Origin: Euglena gracilis
Lineage: Eukaryota > Euglenida > Euglenophyceae > Euglenales
Assembly: GCA_039621445.1 (NCBI GenBank)
Contig: CP154954.1
Coordinates: 16,510,140-16,574,139 of the forward strand
Direction of reading: 5' to 3'
Length of the DNA: 64,000 bases
Of this stretch, positions 10,609-23,364 are shown one piece after another. Position numbers and translations under genes: made by a program. The stretch's first letter is position 1. Each line of letters begins with the position of its first letter. Below the pieces are notes generated by a model that was not told where the DNA came from, searched no databases, and saw only the letters and a program-made list of their open reading frames with translations.

Positions 10609-13600
10609 CCGCAGCCCCTCACTTTTGGCTGCAGCAGCTCAGCAGCTAGAAGAACCAACCCATTTGTTGGCTTCAGAATCAGTGGGTCCTGCCAGCCAGC
10701 TGAAGCACCCTCACCTTTTGTCATTTGAAAGTCAGTTGTAATGATGTCTTGAGGGATCCATGACCGGAAGCGTGGACGGCACAAGGACCAGGAACACCCT
10801 GTGATAGGCCAAACTTTTCGCCTATTTTGCATTCAAATTTTGAAGAAGTGCCTTTTTCCCAAAAAGTAAACAAACTTTCAAGCACAAGGTTTGTGGCTGC
10901 CCACGGCTGACTTGGCTTTCTCAGTTTCTTCGGGCACATTGCAACTAAAATCTCAAAAAATAAGACACTCCAAAATTAGCCCCCGAAAAAATCCACCCGT
11001 GGTGCAGCTTTTCAGCAAACAAAAAAAATACCCTGCTCTCGGGATTTTCGGAAGCGCCCTCAAAAACGGTGAGAATTCCCCAAAGTGGACAACCATTTCT
11101 TTGACATATTTTCTTTTCTGCACTTTTTGAATGCATCAAAATTGGCACCTTTTGAGGAAATTTTGGAAAATTTTGGCTCGAGGCCAAAAATTGTCCCTTT
11201 TTAGGCCTGATTTTGGACCTTCCGCAGGATGGTTTTTCAAACAAAAATTACAAAAAGTTGACTCCCAAAAATAAGCCCACCCCCCCAGGGTTTAAAAACA
11301 ACGGACCCAACGTAGACCTTGGTCTTATTTGGGGGAATCGCTTCCAATTTGAATGCACTGGCGCAAGTGATTCAAATGTTTCCACTGACGGTCGCGTGCC
11401 CGCGCTTGCTACTTACGCCAGCAATGCCCCCTCCCACTTGGTGAGTGTGATGAGCCTGCAAGATGGAGAGCGGGGGCAGACCACAGGATTCGAACCTCCA
11501 GAAAGCATCCCAAACAGTGCGTCTCCCACCCCACCAGGGGGGGGGGTCCCGCTCGAGAGCTGGAAAAAGTTCATACAGGCCGCTGGATCAACCCCCGGAA
11601 ATAAGGTCTGCTGGTTGGAACGTGACCCGACTTGGGCTCGAACTGGACACCTCAAAAAAATAAAAGGCCTGAAAATCAGCAAATACACAAAAAATTGATT
11701 TTTGATTCAAATTCTGAAGTAGGAAGTCGATTTTTTACCCGTTTTACCCCTTCTTTCACCCAAGCGCGCACCTTCGAAGGCAAAATACATTGCAGTCCAG
11801 CTGGCGTTCGGAGGGGCTGGACAAGAATTAAAATTCTCTTCATGATGGGGCCAGGGGGGGGTCGCGAGGCTGGAACCCCTTTGGTGCCAAAACCATGCAG
11901 CAGTTGCTCTGCAAACATCATCGCAAAACCAGCAACCCCCCCCCTATGCGCTTGGTCAACATTGTATACAAGACTGGGTGTGGGGGCGAAGTTGGGGGGC
12001 ACCCTCAAATGAAAAACCAAAGGCCAGACGCCAGGAAGGGAGAAAAAAAAGAAGGAAAAGAAAAAACCATTTTCCATTTTTATGTGCCTTCCATCACCAA
12101 CAACTGAGCGCATAATGAGGACCTTCTGGAGAACTCTGAGGCACAACTTATAACCCCCCCTCCCCTGCACAGACGTCCCTCTTTTGGGCCGACAGAAATC
12201 CATACAGGTCCAATAACCAACCAAAGGACGATTCAGGCGGAATTCGGGTGGGGGAGAAAATTCCAGATGTGGGAATCCCAGAAAAATCAAAATGAAACCT
12301 TCCCGATTTTGGTTTTTTGGGATTTTTTTTGCCCTCACGCCCGGAATGCTCAAATACTCCAACAGATACGTAAGGGACAACAATTCGAACAGTTGGATGG
12401 AAGGGACAACGTTGGAACAGGGGATATTTGTTGGGAATTTTGCTCAAAAAGATGGACTTTTTGCACAGAAAACTGGTGGGAGGCGGTTGAGATGAAACGT
12501 CATGGTTTGGGTAGTACCATAATCATGTGGCCTAGGTGCGGTTCGGGCAGCTTCGGAGCCCCGCAGCTGCAGCCACAGGTCGGACTTACCGGGGAGCTGC
12601 TGCATGAGGCTGAACGGCGCGGCCATATGGTTTGGGGGGGGGCCGGTGGCGGAGGCTAGCCGGAGAACCCTGTCAGGGGAAGAGCAGGGGTGGTTAGGCC
12701 TGAGATCTCTGGTCTCCAGGGAAACCAACGGGCTGGCACCCCGTGCCCCCTTTTTGCTAGGGGAAAGAATTGTTACCAAACCCAAACCCAAACCCTCAAC
12801 AAAAGAAGAGAATTCAAAAAATGCACAAACAAGACAGGGACCGCCGCACCTCCTCAGGTCATACAACCATCAATCAATCCAGAAGCCTTCGCAAAAAGCA
12901 GGCAGCCAGTGTGCAGAAAACCGTTTCTGCAAATGTCCTTCGGACACCTCTTGTAAAATCTGCGCATTGACCCATATCGCACCCAGGGATTCCACCGGCC
13001 CGATAGTTTGGCTTCTCTGTGTACAGTAAGGGAACTAAATTTGCGGTTGGGTAACCAACCGAACCCCCAGTGGAACCCAGCCTCAGCAAGGTGGGGAGGT
13101 GTTGAATGCCACATGCACAGCTAAGCGGGTTGACGAAGTATAAGCTCCCAATAAAATCCTCCCTGGGGGTCTTGAAATCCCGTCCAGGGTTCATGCCCTC
13201 CACTACTCAAGGGGAGCAGGGGGTGGGGAACACCCCCCCGAAATAGTGACCTGGTTAAATTGACACCACATTACTTTTTGTCTTGGGACATGAATTTTTT
13301 TGCTCAAATCGTCCAAAAAAATCTTTGCACTTCCTGACAAAATCTCGTCAATGGGAAAAGCATTTTGAATACAAGCGCTGGAAGAAACAGTTTGACCTTT
13401 TTGGGATGTGGTCCCGGATGTTCCCCATTAGACCCCCCTATATATTTCTTCCTGTTAGAGCACCAACACCTCACAAAACACATGGGGAATCTCGTGCCGA
13501 CACATCACATCGGTGCATGGGTGCAGCACCCCTTGCACCTGTGTTGTCTGTGCGCTGGATGGTATTCAGGTAATGAATTCTTAATATACAAATTAAAAAA

Positions 13601-14802
13601 GATACATCAAAGTTAAGAAGCATTTGATGTTTGGAATCTGATTCATCACCAGGGTGGATGAACGCAACATGGCCTTTGGAAACAGCGACCGAAAACATCG
13701 AATAACATACTTGGGAGAAACACCCACCTCAGCTGCCTGGAACCTGGTGCTTCCGGGGTGCCTCTCGGACCTTCTCCTGGAAACTAGAAAAGCAGTATTC
13801 CGTCTTTGTTGTAGAGCAAACCTTGGATCACTCCAAATTCAGAAATGGCGGGGGGGGGGGGGCTCAACACAGACATACCGTCCAAAGGGCACCAGGGAGG
13901 CTAAGCTGACTAATTACCATCAATCAGTGGCATTCCATCGATCGTTCCTTTCGTGGGTAGTTCAATCAACCTTTCCGTCTAAACATCCACAAAAAGGACG
14001 TGAAAAACTATCGAAAAAAACAATGCATTTGGGGGGTTTTTCCTGTCTTGTGCCGCTTGTGCGATGCTTATCGGCATGGGGGTCATACTTGGTCACCAAA
14101 CAAAGCCCCCAGGTGGTTTATATTGGGGGGGTTCATTTGAGGGGAGGGTGACACCAAACCTAAACCCTACCATAAACGTTAGACTAACTGGGTGAACCCA
14201 TTCCACACCACCCTCCTACCCCCCCCCCGTCCTGACACGCCAAAATATGGGGAAAGTGCGGTTGACACGGGGGGGGGGGGTGTCATGGACACGCCATGTC
14301 ATGTGCACTGAACCACAAAGAAAATGGCATTTTGGGAATGGGAAAAGTGCAGTTGATACGGGGTGTGTCAGCTGGCAAGAAACAAATGGCTTTGCGTTTT
14401 GGATTTAAGCCTGGCAACAGTCAGCCCATTTTGCAGCTCATGAATCTGTGAAATGAATGCAAATGCGGAAAAGAAGCTGAAGCCCGCCCTTTCTCTGAGA
14501 ATATAGAAAACCAAATTATTTATTGGTCAATAATTTTAATCTTAACATCTATCCGCATACCTCTGTTTGAATCATCGAACAACACCACTGCCTAGGCACT
14601 GTTGGCTGGTACCACCCCATACGTGTGATGGGCACGGCGCAGCACACAACACAGAACAACAGCAGAGCATAACACAACAATGGAAGCCCGCCATACACCA
14701 CAGCTCCAGGTGTGGCATCGCTGGGGTGCAGTGCAATGGAACACAATGCGCAGCGCAAGATGGGAGCGACTCGGTATGGGCAGGCAGGGGGGGGGGGTAT
14801 TG
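10609..14802. other. Repeat-rich stretch without genes
   Basis: Two blocks recur elsewhere. 11330-11480 and about 11690-11960 match 63360-63900 in broken order. 12530-12640 matches 57275-57385, where both copies can be read as a peptide containing GELLHEAERRGH. No complete gene is seen, and G-runs are frequent (13848-13862, 14269-14280). Confidence 0.5.
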
Positions 14803-14969
<167 letters not shown>

Positions 14970-16736
14970 TCTTGGCAACCATTGGGCAGCAACGTGCTTT
15001 TCTTCTCCACCGGTTTGACGTAATGTTGTAGTGAGGTCCCCCCCCTTCACTGCAATGTTATAGAACAGGTTCTCCATCTACGACATTGGGGATGCTGACA
15101 TGGGATTCTGACGGAGTGTGGCACTCCGTGAAACCCATTCACCCTCTGCACGGTGCGTCGGTGGATTCAATAAAACCATGCCAAATAAAATTAATGGTTT
15201 GAGACATGTGCTATTTTAACCGACGCATGTGGTGTGGCTTCTGCATGCAAGGGCGTTCCTTTAGGACCCATGGGGGGTCCAGCTCAGAGGCTGGAGAGCT
15301 TGGGCTGGTTGGAAAAAGGCTGTTGGCTTACCCCCTTGGGGGTGCCAGGGCTGGAGCTAAGCCCGACCCGGGGTCGAAACGGGTATCACAAAATTGAAAG
15401 CGCAAAAATGTCCAAAAAAAACTGCCAATTATGCAAAAAAAGTCGATTTTTCGACCCCAAATTTGCCCTGACGATCCCTTTTGCGACCCATTTCCCCCAT
15501 TTTTGTCCCATTTTGGCCCATTTTTGGACCCCCAAAAGCGAAAATCTGTTACTGACCAGCCACTTTTCAGGCGGCTGGAAAAAAATAAAACTCGCTCTTG
15601 TCAAATATTTTGTAATCTAACAACAGAAAAAGTGCACAAGGTATGCAGCAGGGCGTTGCTTAAGAAAATTTGACCAGAATTTGGTTAAAATTGGTTGCTT
15701 TCTGCAAAGAAGCAAACGGCCAGAGTACAGTGTTGGGCGGCATTCCTTCAAAACCCCTCAAAGTTGCAGTAAATACATTTTTTACCATGCAATAAATCAA
15801 TTTTCATCAAGATGGTGGAAAATAACAAAAATTCAAAAAAATAGAAGGAAAATGAATAAATGAATAAATCCGATGATTCAAAAACACCATAAAACGGCCA
15901 CAGCTTCAAATTTGAGATACGTGAGACGAGTCCCTTTAAGTCCCGAGCTTTGCTAACAAAAAGGCCAAAGCCATAACTCGTCCAGGGCACTTGATATGTT
16001 ACAAATTTCGGGTCCCACACAAAAGCAGCTCAAAAACCTTAAGAAATGGCTCAATCTGCAACGACAAGTCTGCATGAAATCCCGGTAAATTAACATGGAC
16101 ATTCACAGGTCCTTGACCCTGTGAATGCCCGAATAACCTACGGGGGGGGGGCAAAGAAAAAAATGATCGTTTGGGTAACCTGGCAGACCGCCAGGTTTTT
16201 TGGTGGGGTTGGGGGGGGGTGGGGGTGCCCTCTCCATTGTACTGGCCATTGTTCAATGCTGTCCGAGTGGCACAGCGAATCACCACAGATCAGTGAAGGC
16301 CAGCTGCAAAAGGTGGAAATTTTCAGACCGTCGCAAAAGGTTTGGACTCATCATTGTGATTTTCTGTCGCAGTCACCCCTTGATGAGAAAAAATAATAAT
16401 AATAAATGCGTGATGGATTTGGTGCCCCAGGATGTGGAGTTCCCTGAGGGTAAAACAAGGTTCATCCCCAATGGCTCCCAGGCGAACAGACCCGGTTCAA
16501 ATATGTCACTTTTTGATATTAGATGAGTGGGGAAGAACCGCCTTGGCTTTGGAACAGGCAGCCACAATAACAAAAAAAGCAGGGCAGGGAAGCGGCAAAT
16601 GCATATAACGAACCTCTTCCAGCACATCATTCTCTATATTAAAATGCAACCAAGGAGGGACAACACACGAAGATGGAATTGTTTGCCTCCTCCTTTGTTT
16701 GTTGAATACCAGAGGGGGGTGGCGAATCCTACCCAG
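14970..16736. other. No gene seen
   Basis: Moderately AT-rich sequence with G-runs and no credible coding region. The block at 15370-15560 is related to other dispersed low-complexity blocks in the window. Confidence 0.5.
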
Positions 16737-16744
16737 TTTGCACC

Positions 16745-19153
16745 CAGGCATTATTATTTTTTAAGGCGCCTTAAAAAACCTTAAAAAACCTTAAAACTTT
16801 TTTTGGAAAAATGCCTTAAAAAACCTTAAAAAACCTTAAAAAAATCACCCCGGGGTTTTTTCTTCCCCGTGATGACCTTAAAAAACCTTAAAAATTTTCC
16901 CTGGGAATTTTTTTTCCTGCACCAAACAAATAATGGCATGTGTGAAACCCCGCATAAAGCCAGTCAATGCAGAAGCGGTTGTGAACAAACAATATGAAAA
17001 CCGGATTGTTTGCCAAGGTTTCTGGCATAGTTCGGTTGGCCTCGGTTCACCAAAAGCTGTGACACACGGCAGAATAAGCAAAACTTGCAACCACATCTTT
17101 CTTGATTTGAATTACTTGAGACATTCTTAGAGGAGTCAACCCAAATTGCTCAAAAGTGCAATTGCTGCAAAAGTTGCATGAACAACAAAAAAATCCCGAT
17201 TTGGGACAATTTACTACGCTGGAGCAGTTTCCAACACTTGCCACAGCATTTCGAGCAGCGAAACAGTGCGTTCTCCAATTGAGTGGTGATTCCGCGAATT
17301 TTTCCCACTTTTTTTACCCAAGCACGCGAAAGTTTTGGTCCCCGCACTTATGTGCAGCAGTTGGAAGAAAGACTTTCTCGTTTGGATCAGACACCTTGCC
17401 ATTGTGGAGAAATTCCTGCTGAATTTGCATGCTTTCACACCCAAAATCTCGAATATCGCAAAGTAGGTTTGAGAATTTGCAACAACAGTGGCAAAATGAC
17501 ACAGTGGATATCCGAACCGCAATCGTGGATTTGCAGACCCGCAATGCGGCAACCCGTGCCAGGGCGGTCCTTAGGCAAAAAAAAATCCTGTCCCCATACA
17601 CTTCAACCATAAATTAAGGAAAAGGGGATTTTGGCAGGGGAAATTTTTTTGAAAATTACGTTGAAAAATGAACCCAATATGCATGGTTGGTTTTTTGATG
17701 GAAAATTACATTTTCCCAAAAAAAATCACCAAAATTTTAGGGATGAAAATTGTTAGTTTTTAGGAGGGGGGTCAAAAAATGCAGGTCAAAAAAATGGGAC
17801 CAAATTTTGGAACAGTCAAATTTTACTGACATTTTTTCCCTTGGAAATTTTTTGGATTTTCCGTGGCATTTTTTTTGCTTCAAAAATCTCTCAAAATTAA
17901 AATTTTGAGAAATATTGATTTTGACAAAAAAAACTCAAAGATTTCAGGGTTAAATTTGGCAGTTTTAGGGGGGGGGTGGAAAATAACGAAGGTCAAAAAA
18001 GGTGGACCAAATTTTGGCACAGTCAAATTTTACTGACACTTTTCCTCTGTCAAATTTGTTGGATTTTCAATGGCATTTTTCTTGCTTCAAAAATCTCTCA
18101 AATTCAAAATTTTGAGAAAATGTTGATTTTTAGGAAGATGTGAAAATGGGGGTTTGAGGGAGTTTAATGGCCATTTTTTGAGGAAAAAGTTCTAAAGTAA
18201 TTTTTTGTCATCAAAAAGTGACGTTTTTAAGTTTTTCCAGACTTTTTTTTGTTGCGTTTTTTTTAAAAAAGCACATATTTTTAAAAAACTTGTTTTCTTT
18301 TTGGAAAATTTATTTGTAAAAAACTTGTTTTTTTAAAAAAAAAGTTTTTTTTTAAAAAACATGCTTTTTAAAAAAAACATTTTTTTGTTTCAAAAAAAAA
18401 GCAGTCAACCTTGGCAAGCACCTATGGTCAAGCCGCAAAATTTCCCCATTTGAGGCCATTTTAGGCCATTTAAGGCCAACAGGCAAGCTAATGTCCTGAA
18501 TAGGGTCAGAAATTTAAAGTAATTGCAATGAAAAAAATGGATGGTTTCGAGTTTCGAGTTTCGAGGTGACCCACTCTGTATCCCATGCAACAAGGTTTTG
18601 AGCAATGTGTATGGCGGCACACTGCATGGGCACGCGTTTGGTATTGCTCACATGAAAAAGTTGGATTATTTTGTCAGTGTTCATGAGGCTATCCGGTGTG
18701 GGTGCATGGGTCAGGGCGGTCCATCAGGGACGGGATTTTTTTTTTAGTTAACTGCCCCTTACGGACAGCCCCTCCAGGGCAGTTTTGGACCCGAAATAAT
18801 TTTTCTGGCGTCTTCGGCGCCGGGTGTTTTTTTTGACCCATTTTGGGACCCATATGCAGGAACCCATAGCTAAAATGGCCTAAAATTCCTAAAATGCCTA
18901 AAATGGCAATAACTGTCCCTCATGGACCGCCCTGATCCCATGCTTCGCCCGAGGCTTCTTCCTTGGGCGTTCCGAAGCCACAGGAGTCTGAAACCATCGG
19001 GGCATCTTCGAGGTCTGAGATTTTACCTGAGGAAAAAAATGCCTTAAAAAACCTTAAAATTTTTTAAAATTCCTCAAAAAACCTTAAAAAACCTTAAAAA
19101 ACCTTAAAAAACGCCTTTTTGAGAAATCTCGCCTTAAAAAAAAATAATGCCTG
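16745..19153. mobile_element. hAT-like element, 2.4 kb, exact 8-bp target duplication, nested insertions
   Basis: The left end is CAGGCATTATTATTTTTTAA followed by GGCG. The right end is its reverse complement with about two mismatches over 24 bp. TTTGCACC lies directly outside both ends (16737-16744 and 19154-19161). Arrays of CCTTAAAAA units lie just inside each end (16761-16890 and 19032-19140). I see no transposase, only short frames between 16930 and 17620. A CAGGGCGGTCC-type end at 17560 and the inverted-repeat element at 18712-18934 look like later insertions. Smaller relatives are at 59541-59914 and 62463-62906. Confidence 0.82.
18712..18934. mobile_element. Nested CAGGGCGG-ended MITE
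   Basis: The ends read CAGGGCGGTCCATCAGGGAC and its near reverse complement. Inverted symmetry continues outward into GCATGGG on both sides. No target duplication could be assigned, so it may be a fold-back derivative of the 3789-4099 family. It lies inside the 16745-19153 element. Confidence 0.65.
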
Positions 19154-19729
19154 TTTGCACCCCTTGTTGGCTGAATACCTCGGGCCTGGTGGGAGTTAGG
19201 GGCCAACCAGAAGTAGTTCAGAAAGCCGGGATCCAATCGCTCGCGATTGGGAAAAAATTTTGGGAACGGGGCAGGGGTCATGGTGATAATCTGAAGTTTT
19301 CATTCCCATTGAAGAAAGGCCATCGCTCATCCACCCAAAAAGTCAAAAAAATGCGGTTTTTTATTTCATAATTTTTCATTTTCAACCCTGTTCAACCCCA
19401 GACCGGCCATTGGCAGGTCCTTAGTCCTAAGACGGTCCATAATGGGGCAGTCCTTAAAAAAAAATACACTGCCCCATTGACCGACCTGCCCTTGGGGGAA
19501 AAGCACATGGACCCAATGGACCAATGCATCACCTGTCCCGAGACGTGTACATCAGGAGGGAGGGGGCAGCCATCAGGCACCAGGTTTTCGGCGCATGATG
19601 CATGATGCATCGCCAGGTTCCAAGTGGTGGGCAAATGGCAGATCACGTAAAATAAAAGGAGAAATATGAAAAGTCCAGATATTATGTGAAAAGGGGAACT
19701 CTGGGTGTCTTTTTGAGCTTGAAGAATTT

Positions 19730-20026
19730 CCCCAATAATACACCCCCCCGACTCAAGTACCCACCCTGGGCCCAAGTTTTGGATACCTGTATAATAAAAC
19801 ACCACCAGGTATACCATTTGGGGGAGGGGTTTCATTGGGCGAGGGTCGCACCAGTAGGGCCTTGGTAGGTTTGTTGTACCAAGCATAATTTTAAAATATG
19901 CTTTTTTTCAGAGGGAATTTGATGAGTTTCCGCTTTGCTTGATTTCTATCAAGGAGTGTGGCTGGGGGTACATTATTTGGGCAGCTGAAATCGCAGGCCA
20001 GGGGCGGGGTATATTATTTGGGGGGA
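19730..20026. mobile_element. C-rich-ended MITE-like element
   Basis: The left end CCCCAATAATACACCCCCCC and the right end GGGGTATATTATTTGGGGGG are imperfect inverted repeats about 300 bp apart. Similar ends bound 24283-24699 and 56734-57149. No target duplication could be assigned because of the C/G runs. Confidence 0.5.
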
Positions 20027-20665
20027 AGTTTGTGAAGGTGTTTTGAAGGCTGCCGATCGATCACCTTCCCTCCATGTCTGTTGGATTTTTGGACGCACCT
20101 GCCATCAAGGGTCTCCATCCACCATGCCACCACAGTGTCCCCCAAGAGCTTGGGTGAGATGAAAGTGGCTGAACTGCGGCGGGTTTGGGTGTTTTAAGGG
20201 TGGGACACAGAAATAAACAAAAGGTAAGTCCCGCCAGGCTCCGGCCACCTCCACGTACACAGACAAAAGGTTCAGAGGCGAAAAACAGCCAGAAGAAGGG
20301 AACAGAAGAAGGGATAAAAGGCACCAAACAAAAAGCCACAGTGCACACAGGGGCACTCGGGCCGAAAAGGCCAGAAACTTCAAAAAAAAATTCCCGTGGC
20401 TTCCGCGCCGGGTGGCCACTTTCGAGCATTCGTGGCCAACCTCCTGGGGGGGGGGCGTCTGGAGCCAAAAACCACTCCTAAAAAACCAGCCAATCACCCC
20501 CCTGGGGGTCAGACAAACCTTAAGCAATGGTATAGTCAGGACCCCCCTCCCCCGAACAAACAATTTTTTTTCTGCTCAAAGCGCCAGAAAAATTGGGGGG
20601 CCAAAAAAAATTGCATTTCACATTATTTTTTTTTAACAATGACAATTTTGGGTTCTGGGCTGGGG
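20027..20665. other. No gene seen, left flank of element A
   Basis: Mixed sequence with a few G-runs. No coding region is supported. It ends in a G-run directly before the left terminal repeat of element A. Confidence 0.5.
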
Positions 20666-20691
20666 CTTAGGCAGCCGAATTCGCACTTAAG
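20666..20691 (+). repeat. Left terminal inverted repeat of element A
   Basis: It reads CTTAGGCAGCC then GAATTCGCACTTAAG. It pairs with 29254-29279 at 24 of 26 positions. A GCGCATTTGCGC palindrome begins 19 bp further in. Confidence 0.8.
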
Positions 20692-21803
20692 GGTTTTCCC
20701 TTTAGGATGGGCGCATTTGCGCAAATGTAACCATTTTTTTGTAACCCCTGGGACCCTGTACCCTGCCTGCCAAAAAGAAATTTTTGTGATCGCGGACGGA
20801 ACTCGTTAGGGCTGGGCAATTCGAACCCCTTCGAATACAAACTTGACTTCGCGACCGAACGGGCGCGCGAACATTTGTACCTCTCCCTCTCCGCAGATGG
20901 TTGTCTGCACACTGTCCGTGGGACACCCGCCGACACCCTCTTCCACCCCACACCACCCCGCGGCACCCAACTGGCCAGATCTGACGGCGTACGGTTTTTG
21001 ACTTTTGGGTGTCCAAATGTGACCTGTGGATACTGAACGTTTGCCGGGCGATGAAATCAGACACCCTTGATGAATTTCGAAATTATTGTGATGGTGTGTT
21101 GGGTGCCATGACTTATGAATTACGATGTAATTGGGTGTGTCTGGAGAGGGGTGTGACACCCCTGTTTTGGACAAGGGCGAATAAATGCCTGGTGATTGGA
21201 ACTTTCTAATTGGTGTACGGAATAAATTTTGTTTGTGGCGCACTGCACACTTGCGCAAATGCGCGCATCAAACGATTATTCCTACTGTGATTGACTGTGC
21301 TGCTGAGAGGGTGGTTGACGCCCCAGATTGTGTTAGAAATGAAAAGTGGTTGTTTAACGACCCAGAGGGCGTTGTGCTGCCAGTCTATTGACCTGCACGT
21401 TGTCATTCACTCGTTGTGTCAGTGGGGGTGTGACTTGTATGGCTGGTGGAGCTGGGAAGCTACGCTGCTCACCATTTGAGAGTGTGTGTGTTACGTGCTG
21501 GGTGGCTAAGGCTCTATGGTGGTGTATGGCCGGTGTCCCCTGTCTGGAGTTGACGTACATGGGGGATGGCCAGGCAGGGTACAGCGGTGTATTAATGTGT
21601 GCTTTTTTGTTTGTTGACTTGCGCATTTTGCGCGCACAAACAGTTCCAAAATAAAAGAAATGACACACAGGATTGTGGGACGTGTAGCGTGTAATGTGTC
21701 TGTATGAGTGATGTGGACAGGGTGGCGACAACGGGGGTGTGAAGTTAACAGATTTGAGGTGGTGGTGAAAAGGCGGCGTGCCGGCAGACCTGGGGAGGAC
21801 TGA
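20692..21803. other. Leader region of element A
   Basis: Non-coding by inspection. It contains three A-type palindromes (20711-20722, 21251-21270, 21619-21638). Short open frames show no coding composition, in contrast to the GC-rich, high third-position GC frame that starts at 21804. Any promoter of the first gene should lie here, but I see no defined element. Confidence 0.5.
21251..21270 (+). repeat. A-type palindrome
   Basis: TTGCGCAAATGCGCGCATCA, in the leader of element A. A second copy is at 21619-21638 (TTGCGCATTTTGCGCGCACA). Confidence 0.8.
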
Positions 21804-22820
21804 ATGGAGTCCTTGCAGGCCAGCAGCAGCCACTCCCGCCGCCGTGGCTACGAGGGCTACAGCGAGGAGGCCGCCTTGGCCGCGGAGGCCAGGAAGGTGC
21901 TGGGCCAGCTGGTGAAGGCCCACTTCGCCACCAGCTACGAGGAGTTTGTGGCGGCGGTGGTGCAGCGCGGCCACCCGCTGCAGACCCTGGTGGTGCAGGT
22001 GGCCCACACCCGGGTGCCGCTGCGGACGGAGGGGGGCGCGGCGCTGCTGGAGGAGCTGGCCCGGGAGCCGCGGCGGCCGCAGATTGAGCTGCTGCTCAAG
22101 GACGCCTGGGCGGTGTACCGGGCGCTGCGGCAGCACGCCTGCCCGCGGTCGGCGCAGCGGGTGGTGGCGGAGGAGCACGAGGCGCTGCTGGCCAGGCACC
22201 GGGCGGCCAGCCAGCTGCTGCGGCCAGTGGGATCCTGCCGGAGGAGCCGATGTGGAACCGGCAGTGGCGGCGGCAGCGGGCCTGTTAGCGGCTGGAGGAC
22301 CTGTGGCAGCAGTCGGAGGGGCGGAGCTGCGTCCTGTGGTTCGACAACTTCTGGAAGAGGGCCATAACGTCGAACCCCCGGATGGTGATCCGCACCCACG
22401 ACTGCTGCGTGATGGCCATGATGCGGACGGCGGTGGACGCCATCCCGGAGTACCTGGGGTACCCGTCGCTGGAGCAGCTACTGGGCCGCATCCACCGGGT
22501 GTCCGCACGGCTGGTGCGGAGCGACCTGCCGGCGTTCTTGGAGCTGGTCTCGGAGATCAGCGCACGCCCGCTGGAGGCGCACCGCGAATCTGCCGTTGTC
22601 CGTGGCTGCCAAATCCTCGTCCGAGGGGTCCCTGCCTGAGCGACCGACTCGACGGTCGCGATTCGAATCACCAGCGGGCGACGAGTCACCTCCGCGGGCG
22701 GGCGGGCGGGTACCGGCGGACCCCGCAGGGCGTGGGGCGGCCACCAGCAGTCGGGACACGGTGCCGCCGAGGGCGGCTCGTGTGTACGTCCCGGCGGACC
22801 CCTTCGAGGGGTCCGACTGA
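21804..22820 (+). pseudogene. Element A gene 1, decayed (LWFDNF protein)
   Basis: I do not recognise a named family. The frame opening with ATG at 21804 has strong coding composition and encodes an Ala/Arg/Glu/Leu-rich helical protein for about 140 residues. The frame is then lost near 22200-22235, and coding continues in another frame. That frame has an in-frame TAG at 22286-22288 and then the motif VLWFDNFWKR. It runs on to about 22590, where a third shift leads to an acidic, Ser/Pro-rich tail ending at 22820. The first gene of element B (31937-34615) has the same order: a helical N-terminus, VLWLDNFCWLR, a segment like LEQLLGRIHRV, and an acidic tail. Compared with B, the A copy lacks a central region of several hundred residues. 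DNF after a hydrophobic strand could be an acidic active-site motif of a nuclease or transposase, but that is speculation. Confidence 0.7.
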
Positions 22821-23364
22821 GCGGATTTGCTGATGAGGCGACGGTTTAGTAACTTTTGATACAAGCCACACCACACTTTATTTTATGGATCATTCGATGC
22901 GCCATAACCAGGTGCATGTTCGCCAAAAGAAAAAAGTTGACAACTCCCCTCTAGACACCTTCTGGATTTCTAAAAAAGCAGGCCTACGGATGTCCAACAG
23001 TAAACCGCCAGTGTGTTAACTGTTTCGCGACCCGAATGCGTGACGTGTCACCCCCGGTTTGTGTTCGGCAGTTTTTGACACAGATACGCCATGAAAGATT
23101 ACGAAAACGTAGCATATCCATACCCCCCGTTGTTACGGACCAGAATAATCCATTTTGTGCGTCCCGTCAGAACGTTTCACACTTTTTCCATTTTTTGCCT
23201 GAAAATGCCTAAGTCGGATGATTTTTTGTCATAATTTGCGCGGATTGCTTGCCGTAGGTTAGAAGGCATTTCAATGTGCTGAATTCAGTTGTTGCACGTG
23301 CAGTTCAGTCACTGGTCACATTCCCCCCCTTTTTGAAACGGCGCCTTGCCTCAGGTCACACACC
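22821..23364. other. Spacer between element A genes 1 and 2
   Basis: AT-richer than the flanking genes and without an A-type palindrome. The second gene's start lies in AACACCATGG-like context (CACCATGG at 23361), which suits a eukaryotic start codon. No other signal is clear. Confidence 0.5.

Noticed and set aside
11676-12383. A 235-residue minus-strand protein
   Set aside because: Poor coding composition and homopolymer-derived residues. The region is part of a dispersed repeat shared in broken form with 63.4-63.9 kb.
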